A stretch of 37,500 nucleotides of DNA from Adiantum capillus-veneris (taxonomy: Eukaryota; Streptophyta; Polypodiopsida; Polypodiales; Pteridaceae). Shown here one piece after another: positions 18,287-30,129 of the stretch. The notes beneath the pieces are model-generated. The model was given only the letters and a program-made list of their open reading frames with translations. It was not told the DNA's origin and ran no database searches. Position numbers and translations under genes: made by a program. Each line of letters begins with the position of its first letter. The first letter of the stretch is position 1. The DNA lies in NCBI GenBank assembly GCA_014529385.2, contig JABFUD020000344.1, positions 1 through 37,500 of the forward strand, in the 5' to 3' direction.

Positions 18287-20015
18287 ATATAGGGTGCTTA
18301 TTTAGTATTCACCACTTAACAGTAGTTTGGTAACCTATCAGAACATAAAAGTGTCCTTTTCAGGATTTTGGAAAAAAATTAAATGCTATTATCATATGTA
18401 TGTGTTTTAAGAAGTCCTTACATCAACTCAAAGCTAAGACCATACTTTATGTGGAAAAAATAAGAAACACTCACAACTATACGGTCATGAGGATCTTTCA
18501 AAGCCAAAGGAGTTGTCAAATTGACCAAAAATAGCATATTTGTTAAGTGAACCTCATTTTACACATATACAAAATGCACTAGTGATCAAGCATATTTTTC
18601 CTATAAACATCAGTGGGTTCTTGACCAATGTATGTGGTTGCTATAGGCCCAAAAAAAATTGTTTGGACGTAGAATTAAGTACAAAAAAATTGTATTTTTT
18701 TGTTGATCTATCATTGATGTTTCTATGCCTATATCTATCATTGCCAATATAAGTGCTTCTGTTTTACATGCTTTGGTTCTTTAGCTTTATGTCTAGGCAT
18801 AGAAATCATCAAAAGCATCAAAACCTATCTTCATAAGACAATTTGGAACACACCTATGAAGTACAAAAGTTGCACGAATAAAAAATTAGCATCCATAATG
18901 TGGCCTTTTATATCTCTTATAAACCTATTAAGTTGGTGCTAAATTGAGATTGTATACTTATGTTTGGACCTAAGCTTCAATTGCACCATGTTGATTGAGT
19001 AGAAATTTGAAGAAAACATGATCATAACGAAAAACGAGTTTCGATTTTGGTAAAAAAAATCACTCCTATCTCTGTGTTGTTTGCTATTTAGGGCCTTAGG
19101 GGCCCCAAAACTCAAGGAAGCAGAGTTACATAGTAATCGTCCATGAACACACTCAATCTTACCTTATGCTTTTAAACACACTTTCAAAATATTCATCAAA
19201 ATGTGTTTTTTACTAATAAATCAGTGCAAATATTTTTTCATAAATGGGCTATAGATTCTAATACATAGGCTTTCAAGCTATTAGAATCATGAAAACATCT
19301 TGAGAATTATCCATGCTATCTGTGTAGCACTTTAAAGGTCATTAAGTTGTGTTTTAGGGTGGTCTAATGCCAATTTTATGGAAATTGGTCAAAAATAGCA
19401 CATGTTTTTTTTTGGCTCAGGTTAGGTTTGAAAGTGCTATTCAAACCAAACTCTAAAGATAAAATCACTACCCCAAAAAACTTTCAAGTTTTTTCAAGTC
19501 ATAAGCTAGCTTTGTGGATATAAACCACTTTAGAAACTATTTGACATCTCAAGCAATATTTCTTGGAGTTTGCTGAGTTAAGAGGACACAAAGTGTCCAA
19601 CAACATAAAAGTGTCATGTTACCAATCTAGTGTTCAAAAGGACTTAATGTAATGCGCACAATTAATGATCAAATAGACTAAAAAGAGAGACAATGAGGGC
19701 TGAAGATGGAACACCCTCTCTTGAAGGAAATGTAATTCTCGAGTTAATATAGTCTTAGGTTTGAGCTCAATTACAATCAAGTTAAGAACGAGTTGAAGCA
19801 CATTCACACTCAGAGATCATGCAAGATGTCATATGCACATGCATAAACATAAACTATAACATAAGGGGAAACTTCCAATATATATTACAAGAGAGAAATT
19901 TCGCTCATCTTTAAGAAAGAGTAGTAGTCCGTCTTGTCAGTTGCATCTATGGAGCTTGTAGCTTCAAGAAAATGGTTAGTAGAATATTTTGGTTTGTTGC
20001 TCTGAAAAGGAGAAG

Positions 20016-20017
<2 letters not shown>

Positions 20018-20063
<46 letters not shown>
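20018..20063. repeat. (GA)23 microsatellite
   Basis: Uninterrupted GA units follow GGAGAAGGTA. Confidence 0.97.
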
Positions 20064-20066
<3 letters not shown>

Positions 20067-20510
20067 TGGTAGAGGTAGCATAAGAAGAATTTGCATGGAC
20101 TTGATGTCTAAGTGAGGAAAAAGGGTTGTATATATATGTGAAGTTGCCTCAATAACAAAAGAGAAAGTGGGCGTGAGCATTGTGAAGTACCCCACCACAT
20201 GTCAAGAAGGTTTTGTTCTCATCCTTTGCAAGCTTTGATACCACTACAACAACGAGGAATGTGGCACCCCTGCAAACATATGCAAAATACCCTATACGAA
20301 AGAAGAAACATAAATGGGTATACATACCTTGCATGAGAGCGAGAGAAAATAGAGAATACAACGTGCACCTCTACGGCTAGAGTGCAATCTATGCACGTGA
20401 GAGAGGAGATGAGAGATTAAGGGAGAGGGGAGTGACACAAAATTGGGGAATAGGCTACTCCCTCCACATAGGTCCCTCAATGAACCCATGTGAACCTATT
20501 TATTAGTTTT

Positions 20511-20546
<36 letters not shown>
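20511..20546. repeat. (GA)n microsatellite with one interruption
   Basis: GA repeats are broken once by GAAAGA near 20,536. Confidence 0.95.
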
Positions 20547-20739
20547 ATCCTTAAAGGGCAATGTCTTTATTATTAATAATAGAGACATTTTCATGTGCAT
20601 CTGCTAGCATTCTTTAGAGCTAAAGAGACAATCCAAAGATAGAGAGTGTTTTCCACTTATCAACCCTACAATATTAAAATATGAGTGTACCATGAATAAC
20701 TATAATAACATGACTCTTGCATCCCGTAAAGATCCTTAA

Positions 20740-21990
20740 TGGATAATGGAAAAGCATGCCTATGTGTTTTATGGAGGGCTACCTGCTATGAATGGCAACC
20801 ACAATTTTATTTGGATAGCTGTAAACTATTTAACCAAGATGTAGAGGTTTATTCATACTAAGACCAAAGTCAAAGCTCCTAAATTGGCAAGGCTATTTGT
20901 GGAGAATGTGTAATAAGTCATATAATGGTCTTCCTACTAACTTGCTAGCAAATTTGACGGAAATTTTTAGAAAGCATTATTCCAATGTTGGGTACTATAC
21001 TCAATCCCATGAGAGCTAATCATTCTCAAACTAAGGATTTTTAATCACATACTTAAAGATATGCAAAGAACTTATGTCAATAAGAAATAGATTGATTGGG
21101 AGGATTACCTATGAATCTTAGAGTTTGTTTACAATAGATCTAAAGATGTTTATGATAGATTAAGTGATATGCTAAGAACTTATGTAAAAAAAAGTAGAAT
21201 GAATCTTAGAGTTTGTTTACAATAAATCTAAAGATATTTTTGCTAGATTTAGTTCTTTATTCTCATGTTCTAGGTATCAATGTAGCTTATGCGATTTAAA
21301 AGTAGACTGATTGGAGGGATTACATACCAATCTTAGAGTTTTCTTACCATAGATCTAACAATATTTTTTCTAGACTTAATTAATCCATGTGCATGTATGT
21401 GTATCAATCTAGGCCACCGATTAGTATGGGTTTTTCAATGAAAAGGTTAGATCAGCAAGGGATTGTCTCCAACAACACATGGGTATGTTACACATTATTC
21501 CTCATAACGTGTGGTAGGCCCAAGATTGCTACAAAAATTTTGAAGAAGAGAGGACTTTTGAGGACAAGAAACATGCCCTTTTCAAGGTACCATAATAGTT
21601 TGAAAATTTTAAAGACTGTACCTACTCCTAAGTTCTCACCATGATATTATGGACTGTCCAAGATACTTAAGAGATACATCAATGAACTTATAAATTTGAG
21701 TAATCTACACATTTTGCGCTCATCCAATCTTCCACATTATTCATTTGAGTAAGCACAATTAGGAATAGAAGATAATGATGTAAATATGAACGTGTTGGCA
21801 AAGTCTAATAAGCCTCCACCTCAAGGATTCTAGATTACCAGAACTTACAAGCACCAAACAATGTTTGAGAGCAAGCTTTAGTCAAGTGTAAGGAGAGGCC
21901 TCATGAAGGTTCCACTTGGGAAAAAAATAGTACTCTTTAGAAGAGATTTTTAACATTTGTATGTGAAGAAAAACTCTTTTTCAAGGGGGA
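20740..21990 (+). pseudogene. Decayed Ty3/gypsy integrase C-terminal region
   Basis: Reading across stops, the plus strand shows the gypsy integrase core. IAVNYLTKM lies near 20,815, then FIHTKTKVKAPKLARLFVENV near 20,850-20,910 and FDGNF.KALFQ near 20,955. The block YVNKK.IDWEDYL.ILEFVYNRSKD follows near 21,075-21,145. A chromodomain-like tail is suggested near 21,830-21,930 (PELTSTKQ, EAS.RFHLGK). Integrase joins retrotransposon cDNA to the genome. This copy has numerous stops and internal duplications of the ILEFVYNRSKD segment. It ends at an AAGGGGGAG polypurine-like tract (21,983-21,991), the expected 3' boundary before an LTR. Confidence 0.78.
21112..21380 (+). repeat. Three diverged copies of an integrase segment
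   Basis: The text AATCTTAGAGTTTGTTTACA, followed by TAGATCTAAAGAT or a variant, recurs at about 21,114, 21,200 and 21,331. Related flanks (GATTGGGAGGATTACC and GATTGGAGGGATTACA) precede copies one and three. This marks local duplication inside the decayed integrase. Confidence 0.75.
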
Positions 21991-21991
21991 G

Positions 21992-23881
21992 TAATGGCAA
22001 GACACAAGCAGTGGCTACCACAAGCATATGGGAAAAGAGACCTTCTCCTAATTCTAATCCAAGATTTTCATGAATGGCGAGGGGTCCTTATTATAGGAAG
22101 AAAGATAACCTTATTAAGGTGGAGTTTCAACATGCTATTCTAGTCCCTTTCCAAAGATCTTTGGTGTGTAGCCTAGTGCTCATGTTGTCTCAAATCAATA
22201 CAAAGGCCTTCACAACTAGTTAGGTAGTATTGAAAGGAGAATCCTAAAGTATGCAATGACTTAAAAACATAGTGTGATTCTACTTAATTATAATCTATGG
22301 GGATTAGGACTATACTCAAAGTTATATTCAATATCCATATCAAGAGATGATGTTGATGAATGCTATCAAGCCAATCAAGAATGCCACTAAAGATTCTCAT
22401 CGTATCACTAACACTTGTAATGTTTAAGATCATCCATATTTTACCATGCGTTATGCAAGTCGTTCATAGTTGATGACAAGGAAATGTATCATCTCATTCA
22501 AAGTTAATGATCCCGCGCCTCTTTCATCTCTACTCATCATCCTTGAAAATGTTTTTCAAAGCCCTTTAATCTTTATAAACAAAAAATATATATAATCTGG
22601 AGTGTTATTAAGTCTTTGAAGATACAACCATGAAACACTACAGTTGCCAATAGGCAACTACTATCATGTGTGGTCCATTTTGTTCTCTTGAACCCTCTAT
22701 GGTAAGGTGGTAAACCTGAGCTCCTTCACTCATCCTCTTAGACCATGGTGTAGTTCTTAGAAAAGTTATGAGTTTGTAACAAATAATCTGTCTTTAACAC
22801 TAGTTTGGTACAAAATAATGACATTTGAGTGTTCTTTTCTAATATATTATATATACACTTTTTTGCACATGTACAAACTAATCATAAAACGACTTTGGAG
22901 GACCTTTTGTACACTTATCTAGTGCTTTTGAGTATTGGTGGCTTGATCTTTTGAGCTTACCATGAAGAATACTCTCAAACATCTACAAGAGATGCTTTCA
23001 AAGAATAGGTACCATGAGCCAAGAAGAAGTATTGAAGCCTACGAAAGAATACATACCATGTATTTATAATATAGCTACATGTTTGTTTGAATTTTCCTAA
23101 ATAGGAAATGTAGTATCAAGTTTTATTGAATCATGTTTTGTCGGGTGAGGGTTTGATACATGAGTTTCATGCAACAAATCAATTATGAACCACTGCCTTT
23201 TACTTCCAAGTTGCACCATGTTATATATGTAGATATATAATAATATAATCATCATCAAAGGTGACAACGATTGATTTTCATGCAAACTAACAAACATAAT
23301 CCTTTTTTTCAATGACACTAAATCGAAGCTAATTCCTCAACAAGAACACAATTGGAGCATCTATAAATTGCATTTACATGGTTGTTTTGTGAAAAAGTTT
23401 ATTTTAAAATAAACCATGCATGATAATATCTCAAAATGTGACGATTTATGAAATTTATGTTAGATTGGAGCCTTTAAATTCCCTTAAAAATAATATTTTC
23501 TACATATTTGGGTTCATAGCTTTGCACTAAAACATCAGTTCTTACAAGGACTAAAAGCCAACTCTCATTTAGTAGTATGAAAGTTGCATTTTTATGCTTA
23601 CTAATTAGATCAAATATGAAAAGTAGGCTCTATGGGTAGATTTTAGATATCGCTTTCTAATATCTAGAAACACAAGAGATCCAATTTCTTCCATAACTTG
23701 AAGCCACTGTATGAACTTCTCCAAAAAATCTCTAGTGACACAAGGAAAAAGTGACATGGGGAAAAATTTCTAAATTTTCATCCTCTCCAACCTTCACATA
23801 TGAGAAACACTACAAAAGGATTGTATTCAGCTCTAGAATAAATAAGTGCAAAAAGTTTTCAAATAATAGGATACTTCACTG
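21992..23881. other. AT-rich non-coding region, possible LTR of the gypsy relic
   Basis: About 1.9 kb with no coding sequence I can recognise. It follows the gypsy polypurine tract, so the first part may be its 3' LTR, but a repeat partner is not visible in the window. Confidence 0.35.
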
Positions 23882-23985
23882 TTTGAGGGCGAGTTGCCCA
23901 ATTACAAAACTAGTGTTACATTGAAGTGAATGTGAGGTATAAATATCCAATTTTGATTTCCATCCATCCAACCCCCCATGTCATA
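23882..23985 (+). repeat. Direct repeat, left copy (partner at 25,670)
   Basis: The sequence GAGGGCGAGTTGCCC, then ACTAGTGTTA, GAATGTGAG, CCAATTTTGATTT and CCATCC, is shared with 25,670-25,773. Divergence is about 15-20% by eye. A GGGC-GAGTT-GCCC mini-palindrome is at its start. Confidence 0.8.
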
Positions 23986-24254
23986 AAATCTAATATCTAA
24001 CCAACCCAAATGATTTTCTCATATTAAATTGATCACTTAATGTGGGAGAATAAATGGGAACAAGTGTTAAGATATAGATATGTGCTTATAGATCTATCTC
24101 AACACGGGGCCAATGGTAAAGGGGCCCAAAAGGGAGATGGTCTATCAAAGAGCAAGGCTAACCAATGGAGCATAAGACCTTAGGGTTAGCTTCATTGAAG
24201 ACCTCCAATAAATGTGTGTAAAAGTCCTTTGACCTTAGGTAAGCTAGGGCTGAG

Positions 24255-24475
24255 CTTGAGGTGGGAACCCGGCCCAAGCTCGAGGTGCTTGTCCTGCTTG
24301 AGGTGCTTGTCGTGCTTGAGGTGTTTGTCATGCTTGAGGTGCTTGATTAAGATGCTTGAGGTGCTTGACTGGCTCCATGCTTGAGGTTCTTGACTTGCTG
24401 CATGATTAAGGTACTTGAGGTGCCTTGAGAAGCTTGCCTGAGATGCTTGTGGGAACACCCCCTAGTTCAAGTGCT
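24255..24475. repeat. CTTGAGGTGCTTG minisatellite
   Basis: About ten irregular units of roughly 18 bases, based on GCTTGAGGTGCTTGTC, occur. The first four (24,283-24,345) are regular, the later ones more diverged. The minus-strand frame across it (repeated LKHDKH) reflects the repeat and is not a gene. Confidence 0.9.
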
Positions 24476-24479
24476 TTGT

Positions 24480-25669
24480 CATGCTTGATGAGTAAGGTGC
24501 TTGATCACCTAAAGTCAAAAGCATTCCTACAAGAGGGGGGGGCGAGCCCTTTTCCTAGGGGCTAGAGAGAGAACACCCACTCACACACACAAGGGAAGCC
24601 CCAACTTGAAGAGGCAGCAAGGACACATGTCAAGCCATTACCCATGTTACCTTCATGTGTTGCTTGAAGCCTATTGGCTAAGCTTCAAAGGGGTCCAATG
24701 ATAAATTACATGAATTATCTAATTGTTTTAGCATTTATCTAGCCTCTCTCTCAAAAAGGAAAGGGAGACACTTGTCTCAAGGCTACCCCTACTGCTTGTA
24801 ATGCCTCCTGCTCATGATTGGCTAAGCCTGGGAGGGTCCAATGAGCTTCAAGCATGAGCTACAAGGGGGGTCGACCCAAGCTAGCTAGGGGCTTGCTTGA
24901 GGGGTATACTCACCCACACACACTCACAATCACTCTCAATGTGTGCTATGCAAAGTGCAAGAGCTCCCTCTCCAAGCAAGTAGAGGTTGAGAGCCTACAC
25001 CAACACTCTTGGCTATGGAGTGCAAATCCAACCAAGAGCCATGCTTCAATGCTTGAGCTTGTCATCTCCTTCTTCTTCATTAATATGCTATTATGTATGC
25101 TAGCAACAAGAGTATGATAAGTGAGGAACTAGTTCTTTCTCCTATGAAATTTTTCTTCTTCCTCTTCCCTACCCTCATTCCCTACTAGCTCTCTCCACCT
25201 TCGAAGGTGTTTGAGGTCTTGGGACTGAGGCTTGGGACAATTAAAGCTTTCTTCAAGTTCATGTTATGCTATGATTGTGATGCATGAAGCTTGCCATCTT
25301 CATTGCATCACCTAGGTCACAAGGAACACAAAGAATGTATTGTAACAAGTCTCTCTTAATGGGAGAAATCATAATACAAATGCCTATTGGAGGGGGGACC
25401 GGCTCCACATAAATCCGGTCCTCAACTGTTGTCATGTTCTCTAAATTCTCTCTCTTGCAAAAGTATTGTTCATGCCAAGTTAACTAATTGCTATGATTAT
25501 GTTGCTATCTTCAATTATGTCTACCCGCTATGCTCACAAAGTTATTTCTCGAAAGTATTCTCATTAATTTCCGCTATTCTCAAGTTGAATAGGCTAATTC
25601 CATTACACCTCACATTCTAAACTTTGCACCGTGCTGAAGTGAGTTAAGTTTTAGGAAGACATTGAAGTG
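24480..25669. other. Unassigned region, LTR-like composition in places
   Basis: No recognised gene. Around 25,340-25,470 the sequence has the look of a plant copia LTR end (TCTCTCTTAATGGGAG, a 7-bp hairpin GGACCGG/CCGGTCC at 25,396-25,421, then TGTCATGTTCTC). I found no partner copy to prove it. Confidence 0.35.
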
Positions 25670-25773
25670 TATGAGGGCGAGTTGCCCGATTATAGAACTA
25701 GTGTTAAATTAAATGAATGTGAGATGCAAATATTCAATTTTGATTTACGAGTCCATCCGACCGCTCACATAGA
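25670..25773 (+). repeat. Direct repeat, right copy (partner at 23,882)
   Basis: Second copy of the roughly 100-bp direct repeat, 1,788 bases from the first. 25,774-26,235, which follows, holds no recognised feature before the copia gag start. Confidence 0.8.
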
Positions 25774-26235
25774 GTGGGTTGTGCACCGTACTTGAAGTGT
25801 GGATCCTACCTGATGGTGGGGTTCCACACTCTCATCATAATGTTTGAGCGATTCATTATCCTCAGCAATCCACACACAAAACCACACTAAAAAATGCTCT
25901 CTCTCTTGAGAATTAACTCCTCTATCCTTGAATTATCCTTGAATCAACTAAGTTTTGGAAGAGTTTTTTTGCAATATCTACATTTTCCAACTTTCTAGAA
26001 GCATCCAACAAAGCACTCCATACAACAAAATCTAGAAAAGGAACAGATTTTCACAGCATCATGTCTGCTGTATCTAGTTTGGCGGAATGGCAAAAAGCAT
26101 CCACAATAGATGTGTGATGTTCAAGAGATGGAAAAAGGCCATGATCTATGCTCATGGGTTTTTTCTTATTTTTGGGCAGTCTCTACATCAGGTGCAGTCA
26201 CTCGCCATGCATGAGAACAACAAGATGTTTTCAAG

Positions 26236-27790
26236 ATGTTCGCTACTGCTAATGATAAACTAGATGGGGACAACTATCCAATGTAGTATTTCATGATGAC
26301 ACATGTTCTTGTGTCAAAGGGCGTTTGGAATGTTGTGCACGACATTGATATACATCGGCCCTTTGTAGATACAGGCTCTGTTGAGGATGTTACAGGTTCC
26401 GGCATGCCGTTTGCAGCTAGACTTGTTTTGCCTATGATAGAGCAGGCTCGTTTGGATGTTACAGATGTGCATGCTCATGCATTTATTGCATTATTTGTAA
26501 AGCGCACTATTACTCCTTACATTCTCACTCAACAAAATCATCAAAACATGCTTGGGATATTCTGACCGATCTTTATGCAAGTCGCAATGAGGCTCAAATT
26601 GCATTGCTACGTAGAGACTTGGAGTCGAAGATTATGCAAGAGGAAGATGAGATGGACACTTTTCTTGTTGGTATCAAGGGTTTTCATAAGCAATCAATTT
26701 TTGCAGGCGAAGTGATTTCTGACTTCACTTGTGCAGATTGTCCTTAATGCATTGCCTTATTCTTATCCGACTTTTCCTAGTACTTGGAAACTTATGACCC
26801 AAGGAACCCCTCAAGCTGTCAAGTTTGACGCATTATGCACATTGCTATTGGAAGAGTCACTTTCAAGAAAGCACAGGGTTAAATAACATGCAGTTGAACA
26901 TGATTTTGTTGTTGTTCAAAGAAAAGGTGGTAATAGCAATGTAGCCACTTCTCATGGTTCTTTAGTAAGTGGAAAATCACATGTTCCTAATCAACACCTC
27001 GTATGGGAATTCTGGTGAAAAGGGAAAGAAAAAGATGCGTTGCCATTATTGCAAGGCTAATGATCGCTTGATAAAGCAATGTACTAAGTTGAGGGCGAAA
27101 GAGGACAATAAGAAAGAGACTAGATTCACTACAAGTGCAGCTATCGTAAAATCTTTTGAGAAAGGAGATTGTGATGTTGATGTAGATGCAGAGTGTGCAT
27201 CTAGTGCAATGTACTTATGATCTTTGTGTCCATAATGCATGTATGTTAGATGCGGTAGATTCACATGTTTTGTACTTTGATTGTGGTGCTACAAAGCACA
27301 TTACTTCATATTGTGACTTGTTTATCCCTCTCGAGTGTGTTCCTCATGGGAACAGAGTCACTTGTGCCAACAATGCCTCTTATTTGGTCAAGGGAGTTGG
27401 AAAGATATGCTAATTGCTACGAATGGAACTCTTTCATACTTGTTGATGCACTTTATGCACCACAGATCAACAATAACCTTTTGTATGTATCTGCACTTGC
27501 AAGACTTGGTCTTGTTGTTAAATTTGTGGATGACAAATGTACAATTCATGATCTTAGTTTTGATGATGAAATAGTTGCATGTGTTATTTTGTGTCGTGGC
27601 CTATATAAACTCACTTTGCATGACAAGTGTGGGTAGAATTTTGCAAATGCAAATGTGGATTCAAAGTCTGTTTAAGATGCAAAACTTTGTGACCTTCATT
27701 GATGATTAGTCCAGGCATGCATGTGTGTATCCGCTTAAGGCTAAGTTTGAGTGTTCATGTGCTTCAAGCAATTTTTGGCTATGGCTGCAA
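26236..27790 (+). pseudogene. Second Ty1/copia relic: gag, zinc knuckle, protease, integrase start
   Basis: The gag start MFATANDKLDGDNYP (26,236) is followed by THVLVSKGVWNVV and, further on, ILTDLYASRNEAQIALLRRD near 26,565. A zinc knuckle CHYCKANDRLIKQC (27,041-27,082) has Arg in place of the metal-binding His. The protease active site reads DCG (27,279-27,287) instead of DSG or DTG. The pre-integrase block LVDALYAPQINNNLLYVSAL is near 27,440-27,500. An integrase start FVTFIDD.SRHACVYPLK is near 27,685-27,740, with a stop inside and apparently a deletion just before it. RT and RNase H are missing. Multiple stops and frameshifts make it non-functional. It is a different copy and segment from the relic at 1,861. 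Confidence 0.9.
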
Positions 27791-27879
27791 ATATCTCTAA
27801 TTGTACTATGGGCACCCTCTGTTTAGATCGAGGGTGGAGTATATGTCTTATGACTTTAATGCACGCCGCAAACAGAACG

Positions 27880-28036
27880 TTGCCATAAGTGCGGCTATAT
27901 GCGTCGTCGCTATAAGCGTCGTTATATAGCGACACTTTTAACGACGCATATAGCCGCTCTTATAGCGACGCATACAATTTCCAATTTAGTGACGTTCATA
28001 GAGACGTTGCAGAACCTTAAATAGAGACGTCTCTAG
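27880..28036. repeat. GCGACG/CGTCGC palindromic cluster (CACTA subterminal-like)
   Basis: A perfect 17-bp inverted repeat (GCGGCTATATGCGTCGT at 27,891-27,907, partner at 27,941-27,957) extends to about 23 bp with one mismatch. It encloses a second 8-bp inverted pair TCGCTATA/TATAGCGA. Further TAGCGACGC, TAGTGACG, GAGACG and CGTCTC words follow to 28,036. Dense short GCGACG-type motifs in both orientations are typical of the subterminal regions of plant CACTA (En/Spm) transposons, where transposase binds. I do not find a CACTA terminus next to it; the TAGTG at 28,032-28,036 is the only candidate end. Confidence 0.65.
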
Positions 28037-28039
28037 TGA

Positions 28040-28480
28040 CGCCCGAGAATAAAAATTTCATAAAGTTTTCAAAATAAAGATGCAAAACCGACAAAAGTAT
28101 TTTTCCAAAAGTGAATTGACAAAAGTAATACAATGACAAAGTTATACACATCAAAAGCAAAATCACTTGATTTTTAAGTTTTAACCAAAATGTAATTGTT
28201 ACAACAGAATTGTCATTATTGAGAAAATACATCGTTGAACAATAGTTACAAAAATAAGGTACACACGTCATCTCATTATACATGCTATGACAAAAGAAAA
28301 CTAGTGCTATCTGGTTATGGCTAGATTGACGTCGTCTAATTCGACGTCTCATCGCGTCCAAGCGGCGTATCAGTTGAATTTTGCAAAAAAAAACAATAAG
28401 ACTTTCTGTAAGTATAAACATATAATTACAAAACAATCTATTTTTTAGCTTATCATTAAGATACAACAAATTTAAGAGAG
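28040..28480. other. AT-rich stretch with no recognised gene
   Basis: The minus-strand 150-residue open frame here (28,017-28,469) is rich in Leu/Phe/Cys. It resembles translation of AT-rich non-coding DNA, and I cannot tie it to a family. A second GACGTC-rich word cluster lies at about 28,327-28,370. Confidence 0.35.
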
Positions 28481-28489
28481 TAAATTAAA

Positions 28490-28863
28490 TACTAACCAAG
28501 CCAAAGCAAAAACTTAGAATGTCCATAAGGGCGTTTAAGCTCTTTCTGTCCATGTACTTGTGCTTGTACGGTGTGGGGTCGCGTCCTGTCATCGACCACT
28601 GTTCAAAGCATACAAAGAATACGTTATGTTAGAATTTAAAAGTACAATTATCTATAACTACCAAACCTAAAGAGGAATGCAAAAACACTTACAAAGTCGG
28701 CCTCAAATGATGTCCACCCACTGCTCCCTAAGTGGTGCAAGCTCCCTACCTCTACTCGCGCTTTGGTTGCCTCCTTTTGTTGCTTCCACTTGTCACGATC
28801 TCGCACGCTGCTCGCTTTGCATTCTTCCAATCTTCTTTGGCCAGCCAATCTGGAATGTTCCAC
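28490..28863 (-). pseudogene. Possible CACTA (En/Spm, Transposase_24-like) fragment
   Basis: The minus strand encodes AGQRRLEECKASSVRDRDKW, then KQQKEATKARVEVGSLHHLG and SSGWTSFEADF. After a short AT-rich break that may be an intron (28,610-28,690) it continues with WSMTGRDPTPYKHKYMDRKS. The order (charged helix, then HxxGSxxF-like segment, then a GRDPTP motif followed by a basic stretch) resembles the plant En/Spm-associated Transposase_24 family. The GCGACG cluster 500 bases away fits a CACTA element. The match is from memory of motif layout only. The catalytic TNP2/DDE protein is absent. Confidence 0.4.
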
Positions 28864-28892
28864 CTATGCTTTATTGCTTTTTGCACTTCAAA

Positions 28893-30126
28893 ACGCTTAC
28901 CTCAGACAAGAAAATGTCGATCTTGCATATGCTATCTTTTAATGATTGGGTTAAAGTTTTGGCTATCCTAGACAAGGACTCCAAGGAAGGGCTAAATTTG
29001 ATTGCCCAATAGATAGCACAACTTTCCATACTTTCTTCACGATACCAACAAGAGCTTGCCCTTTTCTCTTCCTCTAGTGCTGATCTGTGTAGCTTTTTAA
29101 GGAAGTTGTGCGGCCTTGATCCATCTTTTGTTTGTACATCGGTTACCCCGACTATCCCTCAAACTGGTGGTATCTTTTGTAGGGATAGTGCGTCTCTTGA
29201 AGCCGTCAAAGGATTTCAGAGTAATTTTTGTTCCCTCAATGACTCTAACCTCTTGGAAATGGTGCCTAAAATCTCTAAAGTTTTTCATGTCTTACCTATT
29301 AGAAATATTGAAATTGAATCTTTTAGGGTTGACCATCAGTCATGGGGCCTGCGCAACAAGGCGTTCTTAGCACCCATTGTGAGTGAAACATGGGTTTACC
29401 TTGCCAACCTCCGTGCCTCTACTGTGGAAGACTGGAGACCCAAGATCTTAAAAGGAGGACAATTTCTTGACAAAGGGGAGCTCATCAAAGCACCCATCAA
29501 CCTCAATCTCATTGACCACTCTAAATGCACTTCCAATACTGACCTCTACATCCGTACTAAAGGAAACATGGAATTTGCTAAAAGTAACCCCGACTTCTAC
29601 ATAGAATCCATCTAGAATGTTTTTCGGCCTTATGTGCAATATGCCTGCATATTTCTTGACCCTAAAGCCTTCTGCAAATCCAGCATCATGTGGTTTAATC
29701 GTGCCATTTGGTTCATTCTCAACCATCTTGACCTACTCTTCCTAGAAAAACCAGTGGATTTTCACCTCTCTCTTATTTGCTCTTGGTTGGGTGGCCAAGC
29801 TAAACAGATAGTAATTGCTCAGGTTGCCTTTAACATCTTTCGTGGGATTAATGCTGGATATCTTAAAAGAATTAAAATCTGATGAGCCAGGGATCTACCT
29901 AACTACTTATGCTAACTACAAAGGCGTTAAGATCATCACTAGCTTACTCAAACCATGTATCGATGAGGATGATTCCCCTGCTCTGAAAAGACCCAACTCT
30001 CGTACTACCCCCAACTCCTTTACTTCTTTTTCAACTCCTAGTTCTTCCTCTAACCGGGGGAAGGCTCATAGCTACACCAGGGGTAGAGGAAGAAACTCCC
30101 CCATCAGGAATTTCCTTGAATTGTAA
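28893..30126 (+). pseudogene. ORF1-like segment upstream of the unusual reverse transcriptase
   Basis: One plus-strand frame runs from MSILHMLSFNDWVKVLAILD (28,914) to YLKRI near 29,880. It is broken by stops at 29,010 and 29,613, then shifts by one base into a frame that ends RGRGRNSPIRNFLEL (30,126). The N-terminal two thirds is a mixed helical protein (for example NLRASTVEDWRPKILKGGQF). The end is a Ser/Thr-rich linker with an RGRGR basic tail, as in many nucleic-acid-binding gag or ORF1 proteins. I do not recognise the family. Its contiguity and matching decay state with the RT frame at 30,130 suggest one element. Alternatively it is the N-terminal domain of the same polyprotein. Confidence 0.5.
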
Positions 30127-30129
30127 TCC

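Larger units (their letters stand above)
17721..20739. other. AT-rich non-coding region with microsatellites
   Basis: About 3 kb without a recognisable gene. It holds G10 at 18,063-18,072, a GT microsatellite at 18,263-18,286 and GA microsatellites at 20,018-20,063 and 20,511-20,546. From 18,300 it is uniformly AT-rich with many stops in all frames. Old LTR-retroelement leader or LTR sequence is possible, since a decayed gypsy integrase follows. Confidence 0.4.

Noticed and set aside
18540-18752. 70-residue frame in AT-rich DNA
   Set aside because: Composition is that of random AT-rich translation, with no start context or homology I can name.
24192-24458. Minus-strand frame with repeated LKHDKH
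   Set aside because: It is the translation of the 18-bp minisatellite and not a gene.
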